From positions 1 to 42,905 of the forward strand of contig JALHOE010000054.1 in the NCBI GenBank assembly GCA_022843175.1: a stretch of DNA of 42,905 nt, given 5' to 3'. The position numbers and the translations under genes were made by a program. Source of the stretch: Deltaproteobacteria bacterium (GTDB lineage Bacteria; Myxococcota_A; Polyangia; Polyangiales; JADJMO01). The first letter of the stretch is position 1. Each line of letters begins with the position of its first letter. The notes beneath the pieces were generated by a model. The model saw nothing but the letters and a program-made list of their open reading frames with translations, was not told the DNA's origin and ran no database searches. Shown here in pieces: positions 26,338-34,926 of this stretch.

Positions 26338-26417
26338 GATGGCTCGTCGAGTACCTCGAGGGCGAGCGCGAGGAATTCGTCGGCGACGCGGTACACGTCG
26401 AGGTTCTCGTGATCGAG
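26338..26417 (-). pseudogene. Fragment of a four-helix-bundle (S23) gene, N-terminal helix
   Basis: In one minus-strand frame the sequence reads LDHENLDVYRVADEF then LALALEVLDE. This matches the common S23-family opening LDHERLDVYxxALEFL. The similarity stops after about 26 residues; the core segment with xxxSxxLNIAEG is absent. An in-frame TGA lies 7 codons upstream with no ATG between. It is therefore a remnant and not a gene. It belongs to a different S23 subgroup from the two intact genes at 9032 and 9404, which lack the LDHE opening. Confidence 0.5.
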
Positions 26418-26496
26418 GGAGCGGGCGTTCCGTCATGCGGACGTACGACGCCCAAACGGGGGACGGTTGCGTGCGCAGCCGAAGCGCGAGCCGATC

Positions 26497-26526
26497 GTGC
26501 CCGTGCCCGTGCCCGTGCCCGTGCCC
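26497..26526. repeat. Five perfect GTGCCC hexamers
   Basis: Five head-to-tail copies of GTGCCC, followed by a degenerate copy within CCACGTGCCCGC. Related units in the opposite sense (GGGCAC) occur at 26275-26310, on the other side of the S23 fragment. Confidence 0.85.
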
Positions 26527-26589
26527 GGCCACGTGCCCGCTCACGACCACGGATCACGCGCACGACCCCTGGCGGAACCTCCGCCGCCC

Positions 26590-27855
26590 CTAGTCGAGCG
26601 GTACAGAATCGCGCGTGACCACGCCGAGGGGGCGGCCGCCGTCGTCGGTGAAGATCGGCAGCTTGCGACGCGAGGGCGGGTCGGACATGCGGCCGTCGCG
26701 GAGGAGCCGGGTGGTGGCCTCGACCACCTCACGCGGCTCGATCATCTGCATGCACACGTTGTTGCCGGCGCACGGCGGCTCGTCGATCTCGTAGACACAC
26801 GGGCTGCACGCGACGGGGCGGTAGAGCACGACGACGTCGTCGCGGTGCACGCCGTAGTGATCGGGGTGACCGGGACCGAAGAGGCACACCGTGGGACGGC
26901 CGAGCGCGATGGAGACGTGCATCGGGCCGGTGTCGTTGGTGATCGTGCAGGCGCCGCCGTCGATCAGGGCGAAGAGCTCGTAGAGCGTGAGCTTGCCCGA
27001 GGTGTCGAGCACGCCGGCGCGGGCGGCCGGCGACAGGGTGTCGTAGAGCTCGCGGACGTAGGGCGCCTCGTTCGGCGCGCCGACGAGGACGATCTGCTCG
27101 CCCTGTGCGACGAGGTCCTCGATCGCGCGCGCGAAATGCCCGCGCGGCCAGCGGCGCTCGAGGAGGAGGTCCGACGCGTTGGGGTTGACGACGATGTAGC
27201 GCTCGGCGAGCGGCAGCCCCTTGGCGCGCAGCGCCGCGCGGTCCTCGTCCTTCACGACGATCGGCCCGAGGGGCCCCGGCTCGACCTCTTTGCCGATGGC
27301 GCGCGCGAGCTGCACGTAGATGCTGGCGATCGGCATCCGCGCATTGAAGTACACGAGGTGGGTGTAGATGCCGCGCTTCCACCGCGCCGAGCGGCGGTAG
27401 AACCCGTAGCGGTTTCGCGCGAGCGATGCCGCGGCGACGATCGACGCGCCGGCGGAGTAGACCTCGAGATCGAAGTAGAGGTCGATCTTCCGCTTCATCA
27501 GCGAAGCGACCATCTCGGCGGTGGAGGTGGCGAGCTTGCCGAAGTTCTTGTCGTCGACGTAGATCGCGTCGTCGACGCTCGGGAGGCGCTCGATCAGCGC
27601 GCGGTTCGCTCGGGTGGTGACGAAGACGATCTGCGCGTGCGGGAACAGCGTGCGCAGCGAGTTGAGCAGCGAGGTGCACTGGATGATCGAGCCCATGCCG
27701 AGGAGCTTGGAGACGACGATCGTCTGCACCTCGGAGGGCACCACCGAGTGGTCCCGATCGAGCACGGCGCCGAGGAAGCGGGCGCCGAGGTTCACGCCCC
27801 AGGCGAGGGGGACCGCGACCGCGCGGTCGAAGAGGATCTTGACCCGGGTATCCAT
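26590..27855 (-). CDS. Glycosyltransferase family 9 (heptosyltransferase-like)
   Basis: A 421-residue GT-B enzyme of the ADP-heptose transferase family. The N-terminal domain shows KLLGMGSIIQCTSLLNSLR, the acceptor-side glycine loop of GT9. The C-terminal domain has the donor-site segment TNDTGPMHVSIALGRPTV then LFGPG. It transfers heptose from an ADP-activated donor to lipopolysaccharide or another glycan at the cytosolic face. A cysteine cluster (VACSPCVYEIDEPPC, then NNVC) resembles the Cys-containing insertion of some GT9 enzymes. It begins inside the HldA stop (TGATG) and so closes the ADP-heptose operon, which fits its likely donor. The last 40 residues are not conserved-looking. Confidence 0.85.
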   Translation of the reverse strand: MDTRVKILFDRAVAVPLAWGVNLGARFLGAVLDRDHSVVPSEVQTIVVSKLLGMGSIIQCTSLLNSLRTLFPHAQIVFVTTRANRALIERLPSVDDAIYVDDKNFGKLATSTAEMVASLMKRKIDLYFDLEVYSAGASIVAAASLARNRYGFYRRSARWKRGIYTHLVYFNARMPIASIYVQLARAIGKEVEPGPLGPIVVKDEDRAALRAKGLPLAERYIVVNPNASDLLLERRWPRGHFARAIEDLVAQGEQIVLVGAPNEAPYVRELYDTLSPAARAGVLDTSGKLTLYELFALIDGGACTITNDTGPMHVSIALGRPTVCLFGPGHPDHYGVHRDDVVVLYRPVACSPCVYEIDEPPCAGNNVCMQMIEPREVVEATTRLLRDGRMSDPPSRRKLPIFTDDGGRPLGVVTRDSVPLD

Positions 27856-28793
27856 CAGGCCAGCTCTTCCGGGGTGACGGTGGCGGTGCCTGCTTTGCCC
27901 ACCACCACGCCCGCGGCGCGGCTCGCGAGCTCGAGCACGTCGCGGAGGGACGCTCCGGTGGTGAGCGCGAGGGCGAGGGTGCCGACGACGGTGTCGCCGG
28001 CGCCGGTCACGTCGTAGACCGTGCGCGCCATCGTGGGCAGGTGGAACGGCGGCCGAGAGGGCTCGAGCAGCGTCATGCCGTGCGGACCGCGCGTGACGAG
28101 GAGCGCGCCGCCCTCGAGCAGCGGCAGGAGCATGGAGCCGACGCGCACGATGTCGTCGGCCTCGTGCGCGCTCTGCCCGCTCGCCGCCTCGAGCTCGGAG
28201 GTGTTGGGCGTGATGACCGTGGCGCCGCGGTACTTGCGGAAGTCGCGCCCCTTGGGGTCGACGACCACCGGCACGCCGAGCGCGTGGATCGCCGCCTGCG
28301 CGACGGCCTCGGTGACGGTGCCCTTGGCGTAGTCGGACACGATGACCGCATCGGCGTGCATCGACCGGATGGCGGCGATGAGCGCGGCCTCGATCGCTGG
28401 CGAGAGCGCGGCCCGCGACTCGGCGTCCATGCGGACGATCTGCTGGCCGCGGGCGATGATGCGAGACTTTTGCGTGGTCGGGCGCGAGTCGTCGACGGTG
28501 AGGTGGGTCGCGTCGATGCCGCGCGCGGTGAGCGCGTCGATCAACGCGCCGCCGGCGGTGTCGTCGCCGATGACGCCGAGCAGCGTGGCCCGGCCGCCGA
28601 GGCTGACCACGTTGGCGGCGGCGTTGGCCGCGCCGCCCGGCGTGCGCACCCGCTCGCGCACCTCGATCACGGGGACGGGCGCCTCGGGCGAGATGCGCGA
28701 CACGTCTCCGTGGACGAACTCGTCGAGCATGACGTCGCCCACGACGACGACGTGCTTGCCGGGGAACGACGCGAGGATCTCTTGCGGGGTCAT
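27855..28793 (-). CDS. hldA: D-glycero-beta-D-manno-heptose-7-phosphate kinase (HldA/RfaE domain I)
   Basis: A 312-residue PfkB-family sugar kinase. The N-terminal VVVGDVMLDEFVHGDVSRIS and PEAPVPVIEV are diagnostic for RfaE kinase domains. GGAANAAANVVSLGG follows, and DVTGAGDTVVGTLALAL near the C-terminus holds the catalytic Asp. It phosphorylates heptose-7-phosphate at C1. It ends where the kinase domain of E. coli HldE ends, so the nucleotidyltransferase half is missing here; that half is fused to GmhA in the gene upstream. The start may be ATG at 28793 (used) or GTG at 28805, which would overlap the gmhB stop as GTGA. Confidence 0.9.
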   Translation of the reverse strand: MTPQEILASFPGKHVVVVGDVMLDEFVHGDVSRISPEAPVPVIEVRERVRTPGGAANAAANVVSLGGRATLLGVIGDDTAGGALIDALTARGIDATHLTVDDSRPTTQKSRIIARGQQIVRMDAESRAALSPAIEAALIAAIRSMHADAVIVSDYAKGTVTEAVAQAAIHALGVPVVVDPKGRDFRKYRGATVITPNTSELEAASGQSAHEADDIVRVGSMLLPLLEGGALLVTRGPHGMTLLEPSRPPFHLPTMARTVYDVTGAGDTVVGTLALALTTGASLRDVLELASRAAGVVVGKAGTATVTPEELA

Positions 28794-28801
28794 CGGTGCG
28801 G

Positions 28802-29305
28802 TCACTTGGGCAACACCGAGCAGAGCTCGGCCCAGGTTGGCGCGACGTAGCGCGGCTGTGGGTCGCGGTCGACGGACAATCCCAACAGGGCCGTCCGGCA
28901 GCCGGCCGCTGCGCCCGCCGCGACGTCGCTCGCCTTGTCGCCGACCATCAGCGATCGCGAGAGGTCGAGGCCGAGGTCGTGCGCCGCGGCGTGCAGCATC
29001 CCCGGACGCGGCTTGCGGCACGCGCAGTCGTCGGAGGGCGCGTGGAGGCAGTAGTAGACGCCGCCGAACGCGACCGGAGCGAGCAGCTCGGTCATGCGCG
29101 CGTGCACCGCGTCGAGCTCGGCCGCGCCGAACATGCCGCGGCCGACGCCCGACTGATTGCTCACCAACACCAGCGCGTAGTGCTTGGAGAGCTCCAGCAG
29201 CGCCTCGCGCACGCCGGGGAGGAGGCGCACGTCGTCGACCCGGCGGACGTAGCCGGTGTCCTCGATGATCGTCCCGTCGCGGTCGAGGAACAGTGCGGGC
29301 TTCAT
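28802..29305 (-). CDS. gmhB: D-glycero-beta-D-manno-heptose-1,7-bisphosphate 7-phosphatase
   Basis: A 167-residue HAD-family phosphatase. The catalytic motif FLDRDGTIIEDTGY is at the N-terminus, followed by LVSNQSGVGRG, the zinc loop CLHAPSDDCACRKPRPGML and MVGDKASD. All are features of GmhB, which removes the 7-phosphate from the heptose bisphosphate made by HldA. The ATG overlaps the stop of the GmhA-HldC fusion as ATGA, and hldA follows closely, so the enzymes are made together. Histidinol-phosphate phosphatase shares this fold, but the context makes GmhB far more likely. Confidence 0.92.
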   Translation of the reverse strand: MKPALFLDRDGTIIEDTGYVRRVDDVRLLPGVREALLELSKHYALVLVSNQSGVGRGMFGAAELDAVHARMTELLAPVAFGGVYYCLHAPSDDCACRKPRPGMLHAAAHDLGLDLSRSLMVGDKASDVAAGAAAGCRTALLGLSVDRDPQPRYVAPTWAELCSVLPK

Positions 29306-30369
29306 AGGCGGCGCGCGATCGATGACGAGGAGAGCCCCGACACGAGCGGGAGGAACTCGACGCGCCCGCCGTAGGCGCGGACCACGTCGGCCTCGGGGAT
29401 CGGCGGCGCGTTGGGGCCCGCGTAGTCTGCGCCCTTGCAGTGCACGTCGGGCTTGAGCTGCCCGAGGACCGCGACCGGCGTGTCCTCGCTGAAGACCACG
29501 ACGTGGTCGACGAACTCGAGCGCGGACAGCACGTCGACCCGTTGGGCCTCGGCGTGCACGGGCCGGCCCTCGCCCTTGACGCGGCGGACGTAGGCGTCGT
29601 CGTTGACGCCGACGATGAGCACGTCGCCCAACCGGCTGGCGGCGCGGAGCGAGTGCACGTGGCCCGCGTGGAGCACGTCGAAGCAGCCGTTCGTCCACAC
29701 GACCGTGCGGCCCGCGTCGCGATAGCGCTCGCGCAGGGCGAGGAGCTCGGCGAGCGGCAATGCCTTGGAGGAGGGCGCGGCCGCCCCGTGCATCGCGAAC
29801 AGCGCGGACTCGACGATCTCGCACATGACGTGACCGGCGGTGATGTGCAGCTCCTGGATCCGCGCGGTGTCGTGGGTGGGAACGACGAGCGCCGCGTCGC
29901 AGCTGCGCGCGAACGCCGCGCCCGCGGCGCCGGTGAGGCCGATGACCCTCGCGCCCACGGCGCGCGCGGCCTCGACCGCGAGGAGCACGCTCTTCGAGCG
30001 CCCGCTGGTGGTGATGGCGACGACGACGTCGCCCGGGCGGGCGAGCGCGCGGACCTGGCGCGCGAAGACGTGGTCGTAGCCGTAGTCGTTGGCGATGGCC
30101 GTGATGGCCGAGGTGTCGACGGTGAGCGCGAGCGCGGGCAGCGGCGCGCGGTCGCCCCCGAAGCGACCGACCAGCTCCGCGGCGATGTGCTGCGCATCGG
30201 CCGCGCTCCCGCCGTTGCCGAGGAAGAGCGCCTTGTTGCCTGCGCGGAGGGCTTCGACCAGCACCTCGGCGCAGCAAGCGATCGCCTCGGCGTGGGTGTC
30301 GGCCATTTTCAGGCGCAGGCGCGCCCCCTCGCGAAGGGCCCTCGCAGCGCGATCCGCAGAGGTGCTCAC
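29302..30369 (-). CDS. GmhA-HldC fusion: sedoheptulose-7-P isomerase plus heptose-1-P adenylyltransferase
   Basis: A 355-residue protein with two enzyme domains. Residues 1 to about 200 are a SIS-fold GmhA: LFLGNGGSAADAQHIAAELV, DYGYDHVFARQV, ITTSGRSKSV and IQELHITAGHVMCEIVE. Residues from about 215 are an HldC/RfaE2 nucleotidyltransferase: WTNGCFDVLHAGHVHSL with the HxGH motif, GDVLIVGVNDDAYVRR, VHCKGADYAG and LSSSSIARRL. It would catalyse the first step (sedoheptulose-7-phosphate to heptose-7-phosphate) and the last step (to ADP-heptose) of the pathway. In E. coli the adenylyltransferase is fused to the kinase instead. The reading frame is continuous through a short linker, so it is a real fusion. 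It heads the coupled gmhB-hldA-GT9 set. Confidence 0.9.
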   Translation of the reverse strand: MSTSADRAARALREGARLRLKMADTHAEAIACCAEVLVEALRAGNKALFLGNGGSAADAQHIAAELVGRFGGDRAPLPALALTVDTSAITAIANDYGYDHVFARQVRALARPGDVVVAITTSGRSKSVLLAVEAARAVGARVIGLTGAAGAAFARSCDAALVVPTHDTARIQELHITAGHVMCEIVESALFAMHGAAAPSSKALPLAELLALRERYRDAGRTVVWTNGCFDVLHAGHVHSLRAASRLGDVLIVGVNDDAYVRRVKGEGRPVHAEAQRVDVLSALEFVDHVVVFSEDTPVAVLGQLKPDVHCKGADYAGPNAPPIPEADVVRAYGGRVEFLPLVSGLSSSSIARRL

Positions 30370-30408
30370 GGCCGGGAATCTAGCACCACGATCCCCGACG
30401 TCACCGGG

Positions 30409-31290
30409 TCAGTCGACCTCGATCTCTCCAAACCCGCCGCCCGATAGGTGCCAGGTCTTGACCTCGATACGGATGCGGTCCACCGACGCGGCGCCGATCT
30501 CGACCGTGCGCCACGTGGGCTCGGCGGAGAACGCCTCGAATCGCCCGTCGGCCGTCTTCACGACCTGGCCCTTGGAAAAGGCCTCGACCTTGAACTCATG
30601 GGTGGAGCGGTCGTTGTACGGGGTGTTGCGCGCGTTGAGGAGCTTGAGGCGCGCGACCTTGCGCGGGGGGATGACCTGGACCTCGATCCAGCCCGGCGTG
30701 CGGTCGGGGAGCACCCAGTCGGTCGCGTCGTTGCCGTCGACGGCGTTGCTCGCCTGATAGCGCTGGTCCCACATCGCCGACGCCGTGGCCTTGAGCACGC
30801 GCGGCGTGCGCACGAGGTAATAGACGGCGAACACGGCGGCGAGCGCTGCCGCGGCGGTCGCGGCCGCTCGCATGACGCGCTTCTGGGCGATGCCACGCTT
30901 GTCGAGCGCGAGCTCCTGGTGCCCGGCGACGAGGCGCGAGTGCTCCGCGAGCAGCGCGCGAAACTCGGCGGCGTGCTCCTTCGTGACCTCGCTGTCGAGC
31001 GCGGGCGCGTCGATGGGCGAGGCCTTCGCCTCGAGGCCGGCCTCGGTGAGCGCGCCGCGCGCGAGCGCGAGCGCGTCGATGAGCAGGCGAAGGGCGTCGG
31101 CCGGGAAGCCGGCGATCCACAGCGCCTCGGCCGCCCCGCGTCGCTGCGCGGAGAGCGCGAGCGCGCGCGCGGTCTTGTCGCGCACCTCGGCGGGGACCTT
31201 CTCGGCGCGGGCCTCGAGGTCGCGCAGCAAAAACCACTCGCGGGCGCGGTCGCCGAGCCGCCCTCGGCGCGTTGCATCAACTGACGACAT
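30409..31290 (-). CDS. Membrane-anchored protein with C-terminal discoidin-like glycan-binding domain
   Basis: A 293-residue protein. Residues 1-130 form a helical cytosolic region (opening AREWFLLRDLEARAE). One membrane segment follows (about 142-165, AAATAAAALAAVFAVYYLV). The C-terminal domain of about 120 residues resembles a discoidin or NADase-type glycan-binding fold: YQASNAVDGNDATDWVLPD, WIEVQV, KLLNARNTPYNDRSTHEF and a closing GGGFGEIEVD. It is a paralog of the proteins starting at 41957 and 42775. The gene overlaps by 14 bp the preceding YfhO-like gene, so the two are probably made together. The function is unknown. A role in binding or presenting glycan to the membrane glycosyltransferase is inferred. 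Confidence 0.7.
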   Translation of the reverse strand: MSSVDATRRGRLGDRAREWFLLRDLEARAEKVPAEVRDKTARALALSAQRRGAAEALWIAGFPADALRLLIDALALARGALTEAGLEAKASPIDAPALDSEVTKEHAAEFRALLAEHSRLVAGHQELALDKRGIAQKRVMRAAATAAAALAAVFAVYYLVRTPRVLKATASAMWDQRYQASNAVDGNDATDWVLPDRTPGWIEVQVIPPRKVARLKLLNARNTPYNDRSTHEFKVEAFSKGQVVKTADGRFEAFSAEPTWRTVEIGAASVDRIRIEVKTWHLSGGGFGEIEVD

Positions 31291-33022
31291 TGCGCCTCTC
31301 AGCGTAGCCGCGGCGGGCGCGGTAGATGAAGTAGCCGATCACCGAAAGGAGCGAGACGATCGTGATCGCCGCGCCGACGCGGAACGTGCGGGGCAGATAG
31401 CGTACGACCACGTGGTGCGTCCCGGCGGGGACGTCGAGGACGAGCTGCTTGTTCTCCTCGTGCGTCACGCCCACGTTCGAGCGCCAGCCCTTGTCGTAGG
31501 TACCGTTGAGGAGGACGCGCGCCGGCGCGCTCGCGGCGACGTCGAAGGTGAACGTGTTGGGCGTGCGACGCACGTTGGCGACGGTGGCCCCGCTGCTCTT
31601 GGCCTGCGGCACGTCGTCGAGCCACAGCGGCGCGCCCGAACCGAAGCCCCACTCGTCCCAACACAGCAAGCGGCTGAGGTTCTGCCGCGGCTGATCGATC
31701 ATCGGCACCGTGTCCGCCGCGATGTAGAGGCGCGGCGACACTGCCACCGTCTGCTCCGGCGCGCTCGTGAACGAGCCCTCGAACACGTTGAGGCCGACGC
31801 TGATCACGTCGCCGACGCCGATCAGCGCCACGCACACCACGGTGGTGCGGACCGCGTCGAGCAGCTCGAAGCGGGGGCGGAGCGCGCGGAGGCGGAAGAC
31901 GATTCGGTCGACGCCGAGCCCGGCGAAGACCGCGAGGAACATGGTGACCTCGCAGCGGAACCGCGACGGGACGCGCATCTCCTTGAAGGGGAAGACGTGC
32001 GCCTTGAGGAAGGCCCACGGCGCGTACTTGCCGGCGTGGCCGAACATCAGCGCCACCGAGAACGCGAGGAGCACCATCAGCCACACGTGCTCGACGCCGG
32101 CGAGGAGGATCCCGAGGAACGCGAGGGCGAGCACGATCGGCCCGAGGTACGCGCCGTACTCCGGCCACACGTAGCCCTGCCCGGCGACGAAGCGGTCGTG
32201 GGTGCGGGCGAGGAACATCGACTTGAACGTCTCCCACTGGAGCGCGTCGGTCTCGGGGCCGATCGGGCGGGTGTGCGACTTGAGCTGCTCGAACACCGGC
32301 AAGAACCGGCTCGCTCCGAGGGTGATGCCCACCGCGACCACCACCGCGCCCGCGCGCACGATCGCGCCGGCGTTCTTCGGGCGGACGCGCAGGAGCGTCT
32401 CGACGGCGAGGATCACCGCGAGGTGCGGGATCGGATACACGCCGCCCTCGTACATCATCCACGCGACGAGCACGCCGAGGCCGACCGCGAAGCGCATGTC
32501 GTCGACCGCGCGTCGCCACAGCAGGATGCCGAGCGGGAAGTAGAGGAACGGCACGAAGGTGAAGTGCCCGCCGGAGTAGTGCTGCTGGTGGAACCCGGCG
32601 AACGCCCAGGCCGCGCTGGCGACGAAGGCCGCGGCGCGCGACAGCGACAGCTCACGCCGCGCGAACAGCCACATGCACCCGAAGCCGAGCGCCGAGTGGA
32701 TGACGTACCACCACGCCATCATGGTGGTGGTGCCGACGACGAACATCGGCCACACCAGCGGCGCGCCGAGCGGGGCCTGCGGGTTGTCCCACAGCGGCAG
32801 CCCGCCGCACTCGTAGGGGTTCCAGTGGGGGAACTCCTTGTAGCGAACGATGCTGATCCGCGCCGCCTCGAGCGTCTTGTGGTACGGCGGGCCGTCGCCG
32901 GCCTGGGTGTTGGGCAGCGCCTTGAGCACGGGCCACCACGCGAACACCGACAGCGCGAGCGCCACGCCCGACAGCGCGAGGGCGCGCGCCCACCGCGGGA
33001 TCGTCGAGAGGTCGTCGCGCAT
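31277..33022 (-). CDS. YfhO/GT-C-like polytopic membrane protein
   Basis: A 581-residue membrane protein with about eleven hydrophobic segments, a periplasmic C-terminal beta-rich domain (FTFDVAASAPARVLLNGTYDKGW, split from VLDVPAGTHHVVVRYLP) and a last membrane helix followed by a basic tail. It is paralogous to the protein at 23678-25408: both have WNPYECGGLPLWDN-like or WDRSVCGGLPFVGN segments and a PAGTHxxxVRYxPRxF closure. Such proteins are presumed to transfer sugars from polyprenyl phosphate. The start is preceded by ATAAGGTCGCCCGC at 33037-33024, as in the paralog. It overlaps the discoidin-like gene by 14 bp. Confidence 0.75.
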   Translation of the reverse strand: MRDDLSTIPRWARALALSGVALALSVFAWWPVLKALPNTQAGDGPPYHKTLEAARISIVRYKEFPHWNPYECGGLPLWDNPQAPLGAPLVWPMFVVGTTTMMAWWYVIHSALGFGCMWLFARRELSLSRAAAFVASAAWAFAGFHQQHYSGGHFTFVPFLYFPLGILLWRRAVDDMRFAVGLGVLVAWMMYEGGVYPIPHLAVILAVETLLRVRPKNAGAIVRAGAVVVAVGITLGASRFLPVFEQLKSHTRPIGPETDALQWETFKSMFLARTHDRFVAGQGYVWPEYGAYLGPIVLALAFLGILLAGVEHVWLMVLLAFSVALMFGHAGKYAPWAFLKAHVFPFKEMRVPSRFRCEVTMFLAVFAGLGVDRIVFRLRALRPRFELLDAVRTTVVCVALIGVGDVISVGLNVFEGSFTSAPEQTVAVSPRLYIAADTVPMIDQPRQNLSRLLCWDEWGFGSGAPLWLDDVPQAKSSGATVANVRRTPNTFTFDVAASAPARVLLNGTYDKGWRSNVGVTHEENKQLVLDVPAGTHHVVVRYLPRTFRVGAAITIVSLLSVIGYFIYRARRGYAERRNVVS

Positions 33023-33043
33023 CGCGGGCGACCTTATATCAGG

Positions 33044-34867
33044 TCACGGGAAGTACACGCGCGGGCACTCCGCGCGCGGGCGGCCGGCGCGCTTCTCCGA
33101 CGCGTCCGCCTCGGCGACGCGACCGAGCCCGCGCTCCATGTCGGCGATCGCCCACCACAGACACGGCCGGCGCTCCGCCTTCGGGCGCAGCAGCGTGAGG
33201 TGATCGCGGCCGGGCGGCTCCCAGGCGGCGGTCAGCGAGCGGCGCGCGTCGGCGCCCGCGTCGCCGCCCTCGGCCGGCAGCGGCTCGGAGAACGCCGGCC
33301 TGAGCCCGAGGTACGCGAACGCGCCGAACACGACCACGCGCGTGAGGTACGACAGCACGCGATCGCGGTGCGGCCACAGCGCGGCGAGCAGCGTGGCCAC
33401 GAGCATCGCGCCGACGACGACGAACCAGGTGCGCGGCGAGGTCCAGTGGAAGAGCTGCCCGGCGTGGTGCGGCACGAAGCCGGCGCGCGCGAGCGGGATG
33501 GCGAACTGCGGCAGGGGCCGGGTGACGTTCTCGGGGATGGTGTTGTAGAGCGCGCCGAGCACGCCCATCTGCGCGACCGACGCGAGCGCGAGCCCGCCGC
33601 ACACGCCGCGGGCGAGGGTGCGCCGGAGGCGCGAGGTGCCGGAGAAGGCCTCTGCCGCGACGATCGCGCCGAACGCGAAGAACGGCGGCGCGGCGCCGAG
33701 GTAGCGCGGTCCCACCGTCCACCCGCCGCGCCAGTTGATCGCGGCCGAGACGGTGAGCCAGAGGAGGAACATCGTCAGCGCCCACGCGGCGGTGGCGACG
33801 ATCGCCTGCTGCCGCTCGTGCGCCGCGCCGCGCCGGGTGAAGAGCACCGCCGGCACCGCGAGGAACCCGAGCCACATGAACGGGCTCGTGCCGAAGAACC
33901 CGTAGGTGTGGCTGAGGCTGATGTCCTTGAACACCTGGAAGTTCGGCTTGCCGATGCCGAACAGGCCCTGGTTGAGGAGCGCGGCGAACGCTGGGTTCTC
34001 GCTCATTTTGTGGCCGGGCGTGAGCGGGCTGCCGAACGCGCGCCACTGGAAGAACATGAGCGCCCCCGCGCACAGCATCGCGCCCACGCCGAACGTCACG
34101 AGCCGCGTCGGGCGATAGAACGTGGTGAGCGCGTAGAGCGCGAGCGCGCCGGACACCGGGAACGCGTGGTATTCGAGCAGCGTGGCGAGGCCGGCGAGGA
34201 ACCCGGCGAGGAAGGCGCGCGACAGGCGCCGCTTTCGCGCGTCGTGGGGGAACTGCGCGCGCTCGCGGGTGATGACCGCGAACGAGCCGAACGCCGCGCA
34301 CGCGAACGGCGCGTGGCTCGCGAACATCAGCGAGTAGGCGAGGTAGTTGGTGCCGACGCCCGCGGCGACGACCGCGGTCATCCGCAGCACCGGGTCGTTG
34401 CTGTAGTGGCGGAGGAACCGCTCGAACCAGATCAGGAAGAGGAAGCACGGCAGCTGCACCGCGAAGAGCCGGAGCACGAACGTCGTCACCCGCATCCACG
34501 ACTGCAGCTCGGCCTGCGGCGCGCCCACCTCGGGCACCGGCGTGCCGTAGCGGGGAGAGAGCTTGGTGAGCGCCCAGTAGAACGGCACCCCGGCGTAGCT
34601 GATCGCCGGCGCCTTCACCGAGTAGAGGTGGCTCTCGCCGGTCTTCTTGTCCGGCGCCTTGGCCATGTCGTTCACCCAGCCGTGGCGCTCGACCAGCTTG
34701 TCGATCTTGAAGGTCCGCTGCTCGACGATGGCCATCGTCATGTAGGTGCGGACGTTCTCGTTCGGGTTGTTAACCGTGCCGATGTACGGGTAGATGCACG
34801 TGAACGCGAGGAAAAGGAGGGCGAGCATCGCTCGCACCGCCCACCGGCTCGCTGTCCGCGCACGCAT
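33044..34867 (-). CDS. GT-C-type polytopic membrane protein
   Basis: A 607-residue integral membrane protein with about ten to twelve hydrophobic segments. An early extracytoplasmic loop (NNPNENVRTYMTMAIVEQRT, then FKIDKLVERHG) holds the acidic residues that in GT-C enzymes form the active site. The segment SAPAISYAGVPFYW is read here as KAPAISYAGVPFYW. No specific family is recognised; ArnT/PMT-like lipid-linked sugar transferase is the closest style. A soluble tail (LTLLRPKAERRPCLWWAIADM) closes it. It is the first gene of the minus-strand run 34867-26590 and is divergent from the polyprenol-phosphate sugar transferase gene, with a 59-base gap containing TATATC-like AT-rich sequence. Confidence 0.7.
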   Translation of the reverse strand: MRARTASRWAVRAMLALLFLAFTCIYPYIGTVNNPNENVRTYMTMAIVEQRTFKIDKLVERHGWVNDMAKAPDKKTGESHLYSVKAPAISYAGVPFYWALTKLSPRYGTPVPEVGAPQAELQSWMRVTTFVLRLFAVQLPCFLFLIWFERFLRHYSNDPVLRMTAVVAAGVGTNYLAYSLMFASHAPFACAAFGSFAVITRERAQFPHDARKRRLSRAFLAGFLAGLATLLEYHAFPVSGALALYALTTFYRPTRLVTFGVGAMLCAGALMFFQWRAFGSPLTPGHKMSENPAFAALLNQGLFGIGKPNFQVFKDISLSHTYGFFGTSPFMWLGFLAVPAVLFTRRGAAHERQQAIVATAAWALTMFLLWLTVSAAINWRGGWTVGPRYLGAAPPFFAFGAIVAAEAFSGTSRLRRTLARGVCGGLALASVAQMGVLGALYNTIPENVTRPLPQFAIPLARAGFVPHHAGQLFHWTSPRTWFVVVGAMLVATLLAALWPHRDRVLSYLTRVVVFGAFAYLGLRPAFSEPLPAEGGDAGADARRSLTAAWEPPGRDHLTLLRPKAERRPCLWWAIADMERGLGRVAEADASEKRAGRPRAECPRVYFP

Positions 34868-34926
34868 CGGCGTAGCGATATAGCCGGTTTTGAGCCGCCC
34901 CGGCGACGTGGTAGACGCCGGACGCC

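Larger units (their letters stand above)
26219..26589. other. Non-coding block with repeats around a decayed four-helix-bundle gene
   Basis: This 371-bp gap lies between convergent genes and has no intact gene. It contains GGGCAC-type hexamers near both ends, an 11-base inverted repeat (CGTGAGCGGGC at 26280-26290 and GCCCGCTCACG at 26535-26545) and a fragment similar to the start of S23-type proteins. The composition resembles the cassette arms at 8693-10058, although the hexamer differs. Confidence 0.55.
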
